The notes: a model not told the origin generated them from the sequence alone. A DNA stretch of 35,141 bases from Granulicella sp. L46 (GCF_009765785.1 NZ_LMUT01000009.1:246951-282091); one strand, 5' to 3'; numbered from the stretch's first letter, positions 24,471 to 31,985 are shown. Translations and numbers: made by a program.

Positions 24471-25109
24471 TTAGAATGATGCACTTCGGTCGATTTCGTC
24501 GCCGTGACCCCCTTGACAACTTTTCAACGGTTCCAACATTCCGGCCTCCAGAAACATCTCCGTCAGCACATCCAGCGCATATCCGTACTGACGAATACAG
24601 TTTCGCAGGCTCAGCCCCAGCATCCCGGCGGCTTCACCCTGTGTGTACTCCTGCAGACCCATCCGCTTGATCAACTGCTGCTCCATCACCGTCAATCTGC
24701 TCAGGCGTTTCTCAACATCGAAACAGAAGATCACGCCATCCTCGAAGCTGTGAACGCGGTAGCTCGTCACATTCCCGCGGAATAGCTCCCTCCCCAACAG
24801 CGACGGCACTCGGCCAGCCTGGATCGATATCCGCAGATACCGCCTCAGCATCGCCTCCGTGTACTTCCGATAAAACGCCAGCTCCACCTTGGGCTTTTCA
24901 TCTATCTCCGGTATTACCTCCTGCGGTGAGGCAGCAGCTTTCTCAGCAACCGCCCACACTCGCCGAAGCTTCAGGGCATTGGTCAATGTAGCCACCACGC
25001 GCCCCGTGCTTCCCTCCCGGATCACCTGCTCCTGCCCGGCCTGCCGTACCGATTTGGGAACCAGCCTCAGCCCCGTTACCTGCTCTCTGATACTCAGTTG
25101 CTCCTTCAT
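24471..25109 (-). CDS. helix-turn-helix (sigma-region-4-like) regulatory protein
   Basis: A 212-residue protein. Residues 137-188 (LSRLTVMEQQLIKRMGLQEY, then TQGEAAGMLGLSLRN) form a sigma-70 region 4-like helix-turn-helix, as also seen in ArpU-type phage late regulators. The middle (75-130, FYRKYTEAMLRRYLRISIQA, FRGNVTSYRVHSFED) is a conserved-looking domain that I recall from acidobacterial proteins of unknown function. It lacks a recognisable sigma region 2, so it is not a complete sigma factor. ATG 25109 overlaps the stop of the zinc-ribbon gene (ATGA) with GGGGG upstream, which fixes the start. It probably controls the small-gene operon downstream, which is inference from position. Confidence 0.75.
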   Translation of the reverse strand: MKEQLSIREQVTGLRLVPKSVRQAGQEQVIREGSTGRVVATLTNALKLRRVWAVAEKAAASPQEVIPEIDEKPKVELAFYRKYTEAMLRRYLRISIQAGRVPSLLGRELFRGNVTSYRVHSFEDGVIFCFDVEKRLSRLTVMEQQLIKRMGLQEYTQGEAAGMLGLSLRNCIRQYGYALDVLTEMFLEAGMLEPLKSCQGGHGDEIDRSASF

Positions 25110-25297
25110 TGAGCACCCCCTGCATACGCCGTACTCACCGTCGTACGCCTTTGTGCCCGTCGGCTCGACGCCCGAGGTGCCGGAAAATCCGACAACCACA
25201 AAGCGCATCCAGAGCAGTACACTCCGTGACCCATGGCTCGCAGCCATAACGCCCCGCAAGCTTCACATACCTTCAAATCAACGCGGAAGTCCTTCAT
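25106..25297 (-). CDS. 63-residue zinc-ribbon protein coupled to the HTH regulator
   Basis: A small protein with a four-Cys zinc ribbon: C11-x2-C14 and C28-x2-C31 (VCEACG...VYCSGC). The tail is Arg/Ser/Thr-rich and probably disordered. Start ATG 25297 has GGAG 10 nt upstream. Its stop overlaps the start of the HTH gene as ATGA, the strongest argument that it is real and works with that protein. A consensus promoter lies about 265 bp upstream. It may bind nucleic acid or the HTH partner; no function is known to me. Confidence 0.75.
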   Translation of the reverse strand: MKDFRVDLKVCEACGALWLRAMGHGVYCSGCALWLSDFPAPRASSRRAQRRTTVSTAYAGGAQ

Positions 25298-25810
25298 TCT
25301 GTTGTATCTCCAGGCACAGTTTCCCCCGGCGAGCCTCGGTTATTTTTCAGCGGTCGAATGGGCTCGCTCAGCTGCTATGAGGTCTGCTTCGCCTGTGGCT
25401 CACACTCTGCGTCGGAGTCCATGCGCGTCGCGACCTGTTTTTACATGTTGTGACCGAACCTGGCCCTGGGAAATGCCCGCCCGCCCCTGCTTCCCTCGAA
25501 GACTCTATGCGCCCGCAGCTCCCCCTCTTTGGGCTCCGGCCGGCTGATCCTCGTAGTGGAAGTGTTGCGTTTGTAGCTCCGCATCAGCCCAATGTCAACT
25601 CATAATTTCTGGCGCTGCTGAACGGCCATAACTTCAATAAATACAATAAATTGGGTATACATTGCCAGAGTTATATCCGCATGTATTCGCTAAAACTTCG
25701 CCCCTCAATACTTTGCGGGTTTCCGCAGACCTCCTCCGATGCGAAACCGCAATCCGTTGTACCTGTCCCCACCACACCACAACCGCACGCAAGGGTCAGA
25801 CCCCCCGAAT
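25298..25810. other. gene-free region: leader of the zinc-ribbon/HTH operon and 3' side of mltG
   Basis: About 510 bp with no convincing coding frame. Minus-strand transcription from the promoter at 25570-25598 would give a GC-rich leader of about 265 nt before the zinc-ribbon start. The leader has many G-runs and short complementary stretches and could fold, but I cannot match it to a known riboswitch. Upstream of the promoter lies an AT-rich patch (25628-25675). GGGTC-T-GACCC at 25795-25805 is a short palindrome after the mltG stop without a T-run. Confidence 0.45.
25570..25598 (-). promoter_or_regulatory. near-consensus sigma-70 promoter of the zinc-ribbon/HTH pair
   Basis: On the minus strand TTGACA (25598-25593) is followed, after exactly 17 nt, by TACAAA (25575-25570). 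This is the best -35/-10 pair that I found in the window. The transcript would start near 25563. Confidence 0.65.
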
Positions 25811-26815
25811 TTAGTGCTTCATCCCAGCGCGATAAGCGGCAACATTCGCATCGTGTTCGGCCAGGGTTGCAGCGAATTTCGTCGTCCCCGCCGGATCCGC
25901 CACAAAATACAAGTAGTCCGTCTTCGCAGGATGCAGCGCAGCCTGCAGCGCCGCAACCCCCGGATTGCAGATCGGCCCCGGCGGCAATCCCTCGTGCGTA
26001 TACGTGTTGTACGCCGAGTCCGACTTCAGCTCACTCTGATGAATCACGCCCGTCCACGTCCCCCGCAGCAGCGACGCATAGATCACCGCCGGGTCCGTCT
26101 GCAGCGGCATACCCGCAGCCAGCCGATTCTCAAACACACTCACCACCTCCGGCCGTTCCATGTCGATATGCACCTCCTTCTCCACCAGCGAAGCCATCGT
26201 CACCGTCCGCGATACTTTGTCCGGCGTCATGCCCAACCTCCTCGCCTCCTGCCCAAACTTCCTGACCATCGTCGTCAGCATCAAGATGGGCGTCGCATGC
26301 CGGGTGAATTTATACGTGTCCGGAAACAGATACCCTTCCAGCGAACTCGCGCTCCCCTGCGGCACCCATTCAGCAATCAACTCGGTGTTCTTGCGTTCGG
26401 CATCGAGAAAGTCTTCCCGCGTACCCAACTTCGCTGCTGCCACCGCACTCGCAATATCGAAGATGTTGTAGCCCTCTGGAATCACCAGGGTCACGGTATA
26501 CACATCGCCTTGCCTCAACCGGTCATACACCTCGTCCATCCTCGCTGCATGGTCAAACCGATACTCCCCAGCCTTCAACGACCCCGCTCCGTGACCCCGC
26601 ACCGTCTTCCAAATCACCAGCGCCTCAAACGCCAGCGCGCTCCGCACAATCCCCGTCTTCTGCAACTGCCTAGCAATCCCCAGCGTCCCAGTCCCCGGCA
26701 GAATATCGACAAAAGTCTCCGACCCAGGCCCATACGGCACATACACAAAGAATCCCACCGCGAGTCCCACCAGCACCACGATCACCACCAAAGCCTTAAG
26801 TACCCTCACAAGCAC
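25811..26815 (-). CDS. mltG: endolytic murein transglycosylase MltG
   Basis: A 334-residue inner-membrane enzyme that cuts nascent glycan strands and so sets peptidoglycan chain length. One N-terminal membrane helix (residues 5-26) anchors it; the periplasmic part has a LysM-like subdomain and then the YceG fold, with LEGYLFPDTY (159-168) and the catalytic Glu212 in ASLVEKE. QTDPAVIYA and NTYTHEGLPPGPICNPG are further family motifs. The start is GTG 26815 or GTG 26809; the second has GAGG 5 nt upstream. It diverges from ruvX across about 107 bp. In many bacteria the two genes are neighbours in the same direction; here they are head to head. Confidence 0.94.
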   Translation of the reverse strand: MLVRVLKALVVIVVLVGLAVGFFVYVPYGPGSETFVDILPGTGTLGIARQLQKTGIVRSALAFEALVIWKTVRGHGAGSLKAGEYRFDHAARMDEVYDRLRQGDVYTVTLVIPEGYNIFDIASAVAAAKLGTREDFLDAERKNTELIAEWVPQGSASSLEGYLFPDTYKFTRHATPILMLTTMVRKFGQEARRLGMTPDKVSRTVTMASLVEKEVHIDMERPEVVSVFENRLAAGMPLQTDPAVIYASLLRGTWTGVIHQSELKSDSAYNTYTHEGLPPGPICNPGVAALQAALHPAKTDYLYFVADPAGTTKFAATLAEHDANVAAYRAGMKH

Positions 26816-26867
26816 CTCACCCGAAGTAGTCTATCCGCCATCAGGCCGCCGTCACGCGAACCCACCC

Positions 26868-26899
26868 CCTATCCTCTACACTCTATCCCCTATCCCCTG
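26868..26899. repeat. short CTATCC tandem-like repeat upstream of ruvX
   Basis: Degenerate direct repeats of CTATCC (for example CCCTATCCTCTACACTC and CTATCCCCTATCCCC) in the mltG-ruvX gap. The tract is pyrimidine-only on the plus strand apart from A. It looks like a low-complexity intergenic repeat; no function assigned. Confidence 0.4.
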
Positions 26900-26910
26900 T
26901 TCTTCCCCCG

Positions 26911-26916
26911 TACACT
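26911..26916 (+). promoter_or_regulatory. -10-like box of ruvX (TACACT)
   Basis: TACACT ends 6 nt before the ruvX GTG at 26923. With no Shine-Dalgarno sequence this suggests transcription starts at the GTG itself. Confidence 0.35.
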
Positions 26917-26922
26917 AACGTC

Positions 26923-27399
26923 GTGCCTCACCCCCGCACCCTCGCGCTCGACGTAGGCGACCGCCGCATCGGTCTCGCCATCACGGACCCTCTCGGCCTC
27001 ACCGCCCAACCCCTCTTCACCCTCCAGCGCACCACCCTCCGCGCCGACCTCAAAGCGATTGCTCGTTTCATCCGCCAACACCAAGTCGAAGCCCTGCTCG
27101 TCGGCAACCCCCTTCACGCCGACGGCACACCCAGCCCCCAGGCAGCCAAGGCCCAGGCCTTCGCCCATGCCCTCAAGGAAGCCCACCCCTCCCTCGCTCA
27201 CCACTTACTAGACGAGCGCCTCACCACCCACGACGCCCACGCGCTTCTCGATCTCTCCGGCCACACACCGCGATCCTCCGGCCGCTCTACCCGCCTCGAT
27301 CGCAAAGACATCATCGATCAGGTAGCCGCAACCCTTCTCCTCGAGAGCTTTCTCTCCGCCTCCAATCCCACGCTGCTTCCCGACCCAGAAGCCTCCTAG
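26923..27399 (+). CDS. ruvX: RuvX/YqgF Holliday-junction resolvase-like nuclease
   Basis: A 158-residue RNase H-fold protein of the YqgF family, implicated in pre-16S rRNA 5' end processing and in Holliday junction resolution. The catalytic acidic residues are Asp10 in LALDVGDRRIG, Glu in DERLTTHDA (about 98) and Asp in the RKDIIDQVAA region (about 127); VGNPL is the second family motif. The length is normal with a short C-terminal tail. The start is GTG at 26923. It is followed by greA 87 bp downstream, which has its own TATAAT box. Confidence 0.9.
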   Translation: MPHPRTLALDVGDRRIGLAITDPLGLTAQPLFTLQRTTLRADLKAIARFIRQHQVEALLVGNPLHADGTPSPQAAKAQAFAHALKEAHPSLAHHLLDERLTTHDAHALLDLSGHTPRSSGRSTRLDRKDIIDQVAATLLLESFLSASNPTLLPDPEAS

Positions 27400-27421
27400 C
27401 CCTTTTCCCCGCCTCCTTTCG

Positions 27422-27427
27422 TATAAT
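27422..27427 (+). promoter_or_regulatory. -10 box upstream of greA (TATAAT)
   Basis: Consensus TATAAT 59 bp before the greA ATG, preceded by a pyrimidine-rich tract with no clear -35. As at the E2 gene, the box is read CGTATAAT. Confidence 0.4.
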
Positions 27428-27486
27428 CAAGCTTTTACTCTCCGCCCTGCCGCAACCGGCGCAGGGCCAGCAAAGCAGACACACCC

Positions 27487-27966
27487 ATGGAAGACATCAA
27501 AAAGGCTATCGAAGAACAAATCAAGGCGCTCGAGTACGAGCTCACCACCGAACTCCCCGCGGAGATCAAGAAAGCCGTCGCCCTCGGCGACCTCTCCGAA
27601 AACGCCGAATACCACATGGCCAAGCAGCGCCAGGTCTTCGTCAACGCCCGCCTCGGCCAGCTAAAAAAGCGCATGGGCGAGCTCGCCATGGTCAACCTCG
27701 AAAACATTCCCCGCGACAAGGTCGGCTTCGGTTCCACCGTCGTAGTCTTCGACTCCACCAAGAATGAGGAGTTCAGCTACAAGCTAGTCACCAGCGAAGA
27801 GTCCGACGTCACCAAGGGCCTCATCTCCACCACCTCGCCCATCGGCCGCGCCCTCCTCGGCAAAGAAGTCAGCGACATCGCCACCGTCGTCACCCCCAAC
27901 GGCAAGCGCGAACTCGAAATCCTCAAGCTCTCCACCATTCACGACACCATCAAAGTCGTCGAATAG
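27487..27966 (+). CDS. greA: transcription elongation factor GreA
   Basis: A 159-residue factor that rescues backtracked RNA polymerase by stimulating transcript cleavage. The N-terminal coiled coil (1-75) carries the acidic tip GDLSENAEYH, which reaches into the polymerase secondary channel; the C-terminal FKBP-like domain contains SPIGRALLGKEVSD. The family usually ends with a basic-hydrophobic strand (here LEILKLSTI). The length is standard. It is followed closely by a DUF2695 gene and then by the CDP-alcohol phosphatidyltransferase, possibly as one transcript. Confidence 0.95.
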   Translation: MEDIKKAIEEQIKALEYELTTELPAEIKKAVALGDLSENAEYHMAKQRQVFVNARLGQLKKRMGELAMVNLENIPRDKVGFGSTVVVFDSTKNEEFSYKLVTSEESDVTKGLISTTSPIGRALLGKEVSDIATVVTPNGKRELEILKLSTIHDTIKVVE

Positions 27967-27970
27967 TCTT

Positions 27971-28303
27971 ATGTCGACTTCAGATGACGAAGAGTTCGAG
28001 TCTTTCATTGAAGACATTACGCCTGATGTCTTCGCTTCTTTACAGCGTGAAAATTTCTTCACCAGACTGGAAGCTCGGATCTTCCCCGAAGGTTCTACGG
28101 ACAGGAACGAATGCGATGGTTCCTTTTCGGCAGCCACAGCACTTCTTACTGATCTGGGGCATGATGAAGGTGCTAGAGAAGATGTCTTCAATGTAATGCG
28201 CTCTAAGGGAGGCTTCTGCGATTGCGAAATAATTCTGAATGCAGCGCCGGAAAGCCCCGCAAGAGCGACGTATTGGAAGAAGAAATCGCACACCTCGCAG
28301 TAG
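27971..28303 (+). CDS. DUF2695 family protein
   Basis: A 110-residue soluble protein ending in the DUF2695 signature GGFCDCEIILNA (about 80-92), with paired Cys that could bind metal. The first half is acidic (SDDEEFESFIEDITPD). The function of DUF2695 is unknown. It begins 5 bp after the greA stop with no Shine-Dalgarno sequence and ends 12 bp before the phosphatidyltransferase start. The codon use is visibly more A/T-rich than that of greA and the next gene, hinting at a more recent arrival in the operon. Confidence 0.75.
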   Translation: MSTSDDEEFESFIEDITPDVFASLQRENFFTRLEARIFPEGSTDRNECDGSFSAATALLTDLGHDEGAREDVFNVMRSKGGFCDCEIILNAAPESPARATYWKKKSHTSQ

Positions 28304-28315
28304 AATGAAGAGTCA

Positions 28316-28951
28316 ATGACCTGGACAAGCGCTTTCGGCAAGGGCAGCGGCTGGCTGCTGCAGAAGATCGTTAACGGCCTCGCTCTCTCCAAAATCTCTC
28401 CCAACACCCTCACCTTCATCGGCCTCATCATCAACGTAGTGGCGGCCTTCTTCTTCGGCTACGCGCGCGCCGACAACTACGTTCGCATGTTCCTCTTCGC
28501 AGGCCTCGTCATCATCGGCGCCGGCCTCTTCGACATGGTCGACGGCCGCGTAGCCCGCCAAACCAACCAGGTCTCCGTCTTCGGCGCCTTCTTCGATTCC
28601 GTCCTCGATCGCTACTCCGACGTCGCTCTCTTCTTCGGCCTACTCGTCTTCTACGCCCGCGGCAACCGTTTCTTCTACGTCTTCCTCGCGGCCTTCGTCA
28701 TGACCGCCTCCCTCATGGTCAGCTACACCCGAGCCCGCGCCGAAGCCCTCATCGGCTCCTGCAAAGTAGGCTTCATGGAACGCCCCGAGCGCATCGTTCT
28801 CATCATCCTCGGCGCCCTCTTCGAACGCTGGGGAGCCATGGCCCCCGCCCTCTGGGTCCTCGCCGTCATGACAACCATCACGGTCATCCACCGCATCCGC
28901 TACACGTATCTAGAAACCGAACGCCGCAAACTAGAACTCTCCCGCCCATGA
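28316..28951 (+). CDS. CDP-alcohol phosphatidyltransferase
   Basis: A 211-residue membrane enzyme that transfers a phosphatidyl group from CDP-diacylglycerol to an alcohol. The complete family motif is present: D73, D76-G77, A80-R81, G90, D94 and D98 (DMVDGRVARQTNQVSVFGAF). About six membrane helices are visible. The acceptor (glycerol phosphate, inositol, inositol phosphate or other) cannot be deduced from the motif. TAGAAT, overlapping the DUF2695 stop, lies 9 nt before the ATG. The last codon overlaps the next start (ATGA), linking it to the isoaspartyl peptidase. Confidence 0.9.
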   Translation: MTWTSAFGKGSGWLLQKIVNGLALSKISPNTLTFIGLIINVVAAFFFGYARADNYVRMFLFAGLVIIGAGLFDMVDGRVARQTNQVSVFGAFFDSVLDRYSDVALFFGLLVFYARGNRFFYVFLAAFVMTASLMVSYTRARAEALIGSCKVGFMERPERIVLIILGALFERWGAMAPALWVLAVMTTITVIHRIRYTYLETERRKLELSRP

Positions 28952-30075
28952 ATCACCAGCCAATTCTCCTCATCCACGGCGGAGCCTGGGCCATGCCCGA
29001 CGACGCCGTAGCCGCACACGAACGCGGCATAGCCGCCGCCCTCGCAGCCGGGTGGTCCGCGCTCTCCCGCGGTGGCACCGCCGTCGATGCCGTAGAAGCC
29101 GCCGTCACGATCATGGAAGACGACGACACCTTCGATGCCGGCCGAGGCTCCTTCCTCACCCGCGATGGTCGCGTCCAACTCGACGCCCTCCTCATGAACG
29201 GCGCCGACCTCCGCACCGGCGGCGTAGCCTGCGTCGAGCGCCTCCGCAACCCCATCCAGGCCGCCCGCCTCGTCCTCGAAAAATCCCCCCACGTCTACTT
29301 CGTAGGCACCGGCGCCGAACGCTTCGCCACTCAACACGGCATGCGCCTCGTAGACAACACCGAGCTAATCGTCCCCCGCGAGCGCGACCGCCTCATGGCC
29401 TTCCAGCAAGCCGAAGCCGCCGGCCATCCCGACACCACCTTCAGCGGAAACTCCTCTGAAGTCGTCGCCCCGGCCGAAGCACTCCCCACATCCGTCATCT
29501 CGACTGGAGCGCCTCCGACTTCCGTCATCTCGACCGAAGCGAAGCGCAGTGGAGAGATCCCTGCATTTCCTCCTGATCCCGCCACCGAGCAACGCGCGCT
29601 CGAATCCGAAGTAGAATCCGCCCTCCCCGAAGAACTCCGCATCGACGACCCCACCCTCCACTCCCACGACACGGTAGGCGCCGTAGCCCTAGACCAATAC
29701 GGCAACCTCGCCGCAGGCACCTCCACCGGTGGCACCCTCAACAAAGCACCCGGCCGCGTCGGCGACAGCTCCCTCATCGGCTGTGGCTGCTACGCCGACA
29801 ACCTCTCTGCCGCCGTCTCCCTCACCGGCTGGGGCGAGCCCATCATGAAGCTCGTCCTCGGCAAGTGGGCCGTCGATCGAGTAGCCGCCGGCGCCACCCC
29901 CCAATCCGCCGCGTCCTCCGCCATCGACTACCTCTTCACCCGCCTCGGCGGCCACGGCGGCATCATCCTCCTAGGCCCCGACGGCCAAACCGGCATAGCC
30001 CACAACACACCCCGCATGGCCTGGGGCATCGCCACCGCTAACGGCACGCAGCTAGGCATCACTCGCAATCCGTGA
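28948..30075 (+). CDS. isoaspartyl peptidase / L-asparaginase (Ntn-hydrolase) with a repeat-derived insert
   Basis: A 375-residue precursor of the plant-type asparaginase / beta-aspartyl peptidase family, which cleaves itself into two chains. The N-terminal part has LLIHGGAWA and GTAVDAVEAAV, and the nucleophile is Thr242 in SHDTVGAVALD, where the beta chain begins; GTSTGGTLNK and GDSSLIGCG complete the active site. Residues about 181-207 (TSVISTGAPP and TSVISTEAKRSGEIPAF) are translated from a repeat element and lie in the linker before the cleavage site, where length variation is tolerated. ATG 28948 overlaps the phosphatidyltransferase stop. Confidence 0.9.
   Translation: MNHQPILLIHGGAWAMPDDAVAAHERGIAAALAAGWSALSRGGTAVDAVEAAVTIMEDDDTFDAGRGSFLTRDGRVQLDALLMNGADLRTGGVACVERLRNPIQAARLVLEKSPHVYFVGTGAERFATQHGMRLVDNTELIVPRERDRLMAFQQAEAAGHPDTTFSGNSSEVVAPAEALPTSVISTGAPPTSVISTEAKRSGEIPAFPPDPATEQRALESEVESALPEELRIDDPTLHSHDTVGAVALDQYGNLAAGTSTGGTLNKAPGRVGDSSLIGCGCYADNLSAAVSLTGWGEPIMKLVLGKWAVDRVAAGATPQSAASSAIDYLFTRLGGHGGIILLGPDGQTGIAHNTPRMAWGIATANGTQLGITRNP
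29491..29568 (+). repeat. REP-like element inside a coding region
   Basis: A 20-bp unit, TCCGTCATCTCGACYGRAGC, occurs at 29491-29510 and again at 29521-29540; the second copy continues to ...GAGAGATCCCTGCATTT at 29568. It is read in frame through the isoaspartyl peptidase gene. A decayed relative is seen at 32642-32661. I recall the translated form in other acidobacterial proteins, which supports a genome-wide repeat family. Confidence 0.65.
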
Positions 30076-30130
30076 ACTCGCAGTAGCTCTTGTCTTTGCC
30101 GTCGTCTTTGCCTTTGCTTTTCTTTCTGTC

Positions 30131-30145
30131 ATTCCCCCTGGGAAT
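30131..30145 (+). repeat. ATTCCC-GGGAAT palindrome after the isoaspartyl peptidase gene
   Basis: ATTCCC (30131-30136) pairs with GGGAAT (30140-30145) over a 3-nt loop, preceded by a pyrimidine-rich tract (30085-30129) and followed by CTGCTTCTTCTTTT. It may end transcription of the peptidase operon and resembles an intergenic repeat. Confidence 0.45.
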
Positions 30146-30226
30146 CTGCTTCTTCTTTTGCCTGAGCTAAGAGCTACAAGCCAACAGCGAAGAGCTAAAA
30201 TCCCTCCCATAGCATCCAATCACAGC

Positions 30227-30997
30227 ATGCCGCCCGAACTCTTCACCAATCCGGACGACCTCGAAGCCACTCGCCGCCCGCTCACCCCCGAGCAGGCCGA
30301 CAAGCTTCCGCACATCCATCGACTTCTCCTCGGCTACTACGGCCAGCCTGCGCCACGCGAGCCCTGGGACCCGCTCACACAGCTCATCTACTCGCTTCTC
30401 TCCGCACGAACCAAGACACCTGTCTCCCATCAGGTGATGCGCGACCTCGAACGCATCTTCAACGCCGGCCCCGGCAACTGGGAACCCGTCCGCGACGCCT
30501 CCGTCGCCGACATCGAGCGAGCCATCAACATCGTCACCTTCCCCGAACAGAAAGCTCCTCAGCTCAAAGAAACGCTGCAAGGCATCACCGCCCGCTACGG
30601 TTCCCTCACCCTCGACTTCCTAGCCAAATACCGCACCGACAAGATTCGTGCGTGGCTTGAGCAGTTTCCTGGTGTCGGCCCCAAAACCAGCGCCGCCGTC
30701 GTCAACTTCTCCACCCTCCGCCGACGCGCGCTCTGCATTGACAGTCATCATCTCCGCGTCGCGCAACGCCTCTGCCTAACTCCGCGCGCCGACGCCGCCA
30801 CCACCGAAGAACGCCTCATGCGCCTCGTCCCCGAAACCTGGGACGCCGCCATGCTCGACGAGCATCATTCCCTCATCAAGCTCCACGCCCAAACCCTCTG
30901 CACCTTCGCCGACCCCAAGTGCGAAAACTGCCCCCTCCTAAAACTCTGCCCCACCGGCCAACGCAATATGGCCGAACTCCAACTCACCAGCGCCTAA
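30227..30997 (+). CDS. nth: endonuclease III-like HhH-GPD DNA glycosylase/lyase
   Basis: A 256-residue base-excision repair enzyme for oxidised pyrimidines. The helix-hairpin-helix holds catalytic Lys153 in FPGVGPKTSAAV, the catalytic Asp172 lies in CIDSHHLRV, and C225, C232, C235 and C241 (C-x6-C-x2-C-x5-C) bind the [4Fe-4S] cluster. With both Lys and Asp present it should be a bifunctional glycosylase/AP lyase, unlike the MutY at the other end of the window, which lacks the lysine. The protein is longer than E. coli Nth, with an N-terminal extension of about 40 residues. The ATG at 30227 is the first in frame after an intergenic repeat region. Confidence 0.88.
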   Translation: MPPELFTNPDDLEATRRPLTPEQADKLPHIHRLLLGYYGQPAPREPWDPLTQLIYSLLSARTKTPVSHQVMRDLERIFNAGPGNWEPVRDASVADIERAINIVTFPEQKAPQLKETLQGITARYGSLTLDFLAKYRTDKIRAWLEQFPGVGPKTSAAVVNFSTLRRRALCIDSHHLRVAQRLCLTPRADAATTEERLMRLVPETWDAAMLDEHHSLIKLHAQTLCTFADPKCENCPLLKLCPTGQRNMAELQLTSA

Positions 30998-31011
30998 CCT
31001 CCCCAACGCTC

Positions 31012-31017
31012 TACACT
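31012..31017 (+). promoter_or_regulatory. -10-like box of the mutarotase gene (TACACT)
   Basis: TACACT ends 8 nt before the ATG at 31026; the gene has no Shine-Dalgarno sequence. Confidence 0.35.
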
Positions 31018-31025
31018 ATCTAACG

Positions 31026-31985
31026 ATGGACCTCCAAACACTCTCCGACCAATTCTCGATCCCCGGCGTCCTCGCCTTCTCCCAGACCGAGCAAGGCCTC
31101 ATCCGCGCCAACATCACCACGGCCGCCTGCACAGCCGAGTTCTATCTTCACGGCGCGCAAATCACGCAGTGGCAACCCACCGGACAGCAGCCCGTTCTCT
31201 TCCTCTCCGAGCGCTCGTTCTTCACTCCCGGCAAAGCCATTCGCGGCGGCATCCCCATCATCTTCCCCTGGTTCGGAGCGCGCACCCGAACCCCCGACGA
31301 CCCGCGCCCCCAAGATCCGCCACCAGCGGGCCCCTCCCACGGCTTCGCCCGCATCTCCGAGTGGACCCTCGCCTTCGCCGCCCTCGCCGGCGACGACCTC
31401 CATCTCACCCTCACCCTCGGCCCCTCCGACACCAGCCGCTCCCTCGGCTACGACGAGTTCGCGCTCGTCTACGAGATCACCATCGGCACCGAGCTCGACA
31501 TCAAGCTCACCGTCAACAACCAGGGCAGCAATCCGCTTCACTTCGAAGAAGCCTTCCACACCTACTTCGCCGTCGGTGACTCCCAGCAGATCTCCATCAT
31601 CGGCCTTTCTGACACCGAGTACCTCGACAAAACCGACAACTTCAAAAGGAAGTCCCAGACCGATCCGGTCCTAAAACTTACCGGCGAAACCGATCGCCCC
31701 TATCTCGACACCCTCGTCCCCGTGAACGTCGACGACCCAATCCTCAGGCGCCGCATCACCATCGATAAAGCCGGATCCCAATCCACCGTCGTCTGGAATC
31801 CATGGTCAACCCTCACCGCCACTCTTCCGGATATGAGCCCTCTCTGCTGGCTAACCATGCTCTGCATCGAAACCGCCAACGTCGCCACCAACGCCATCAC
31901 CCTGGCCAGCGGCGACCACCACTGCATGGAAGCCCACATCTTCGTCCAGCAATTCGCAGCAGGCTACACCGCCGTCGGCTCTTAG
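31026..31985 (+). CDS. D-hexose-6-phosphate mutarotase (aldose 1-epimerase family, YeaD-like)
   Basis: A 319-residue beta-sandwich protein of the aldose 1-epimerase superfamily, glucose-6-phosphate 1-epimerase branch, which interconverts alpha and beta anomers of hexose 6-phosphates. Characteristic motifs are RGGIPIIFPWFG (73-84), SHGFAR with His105, EEAFHTYF with the catalytic-region His178, and a C-terminal CIETAN with the probable general-base Glu. The length is typical. Nothing nearby points to a special sugar pathway. It is followed by an unusual repeat-rich spacer and then maf. Confidence 0.88.
   Translation: MDLQTLSDQFSIPGVLAFSQTEQGLIRANITTAACTAEFYLHGAQITQWQPTGQQPVLFLSERSFFTPGKAIRGGIPIIFPWFGARTRTPDDPRPQDPPPAGPSHGFARISEWTLAFAALAGDDLHLTLTLGPSDTSRSLGYDEFALVYEITIGTELDIKLTVNNQGSNPLHFEEAFHTYFAVGDSQQISIIGLSDTEYLDKTDNFKRKSQTDPVLKLTGETDRPYLDTLVPVNVDDPILRRRITIDKAGSQSTVVWNPWSTLTATLPDMSPLCWLTMLCIETANVATNAITLASGDHHCMEAHIFVQQFAAGYTAVGS

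Noticed and set aside
14680..25297. An intact prophage covering the lysozyme and small genes
   Set aside because: No integrase, portal, capsid, tail or terminase large subunit gene is present, and housekeeping genes (lpdA, lipB, E2) lie between.
25628..25675. ATAACT ... AGTTAT inverted repeat around an AT-rich patch
   Set aside because: Six-bp arms separated by about 36 bp are expected by chance in an AT-rich patch; no partner site seen.
30227..30997. Assignment of the second HhH-GPD protein as another MutY
   Set aside because: It has the lyase lysine (Lys153) in the hairpin and lacks the C-terminal NUDIX-like domain, so it belongs to the endonuclease III side.
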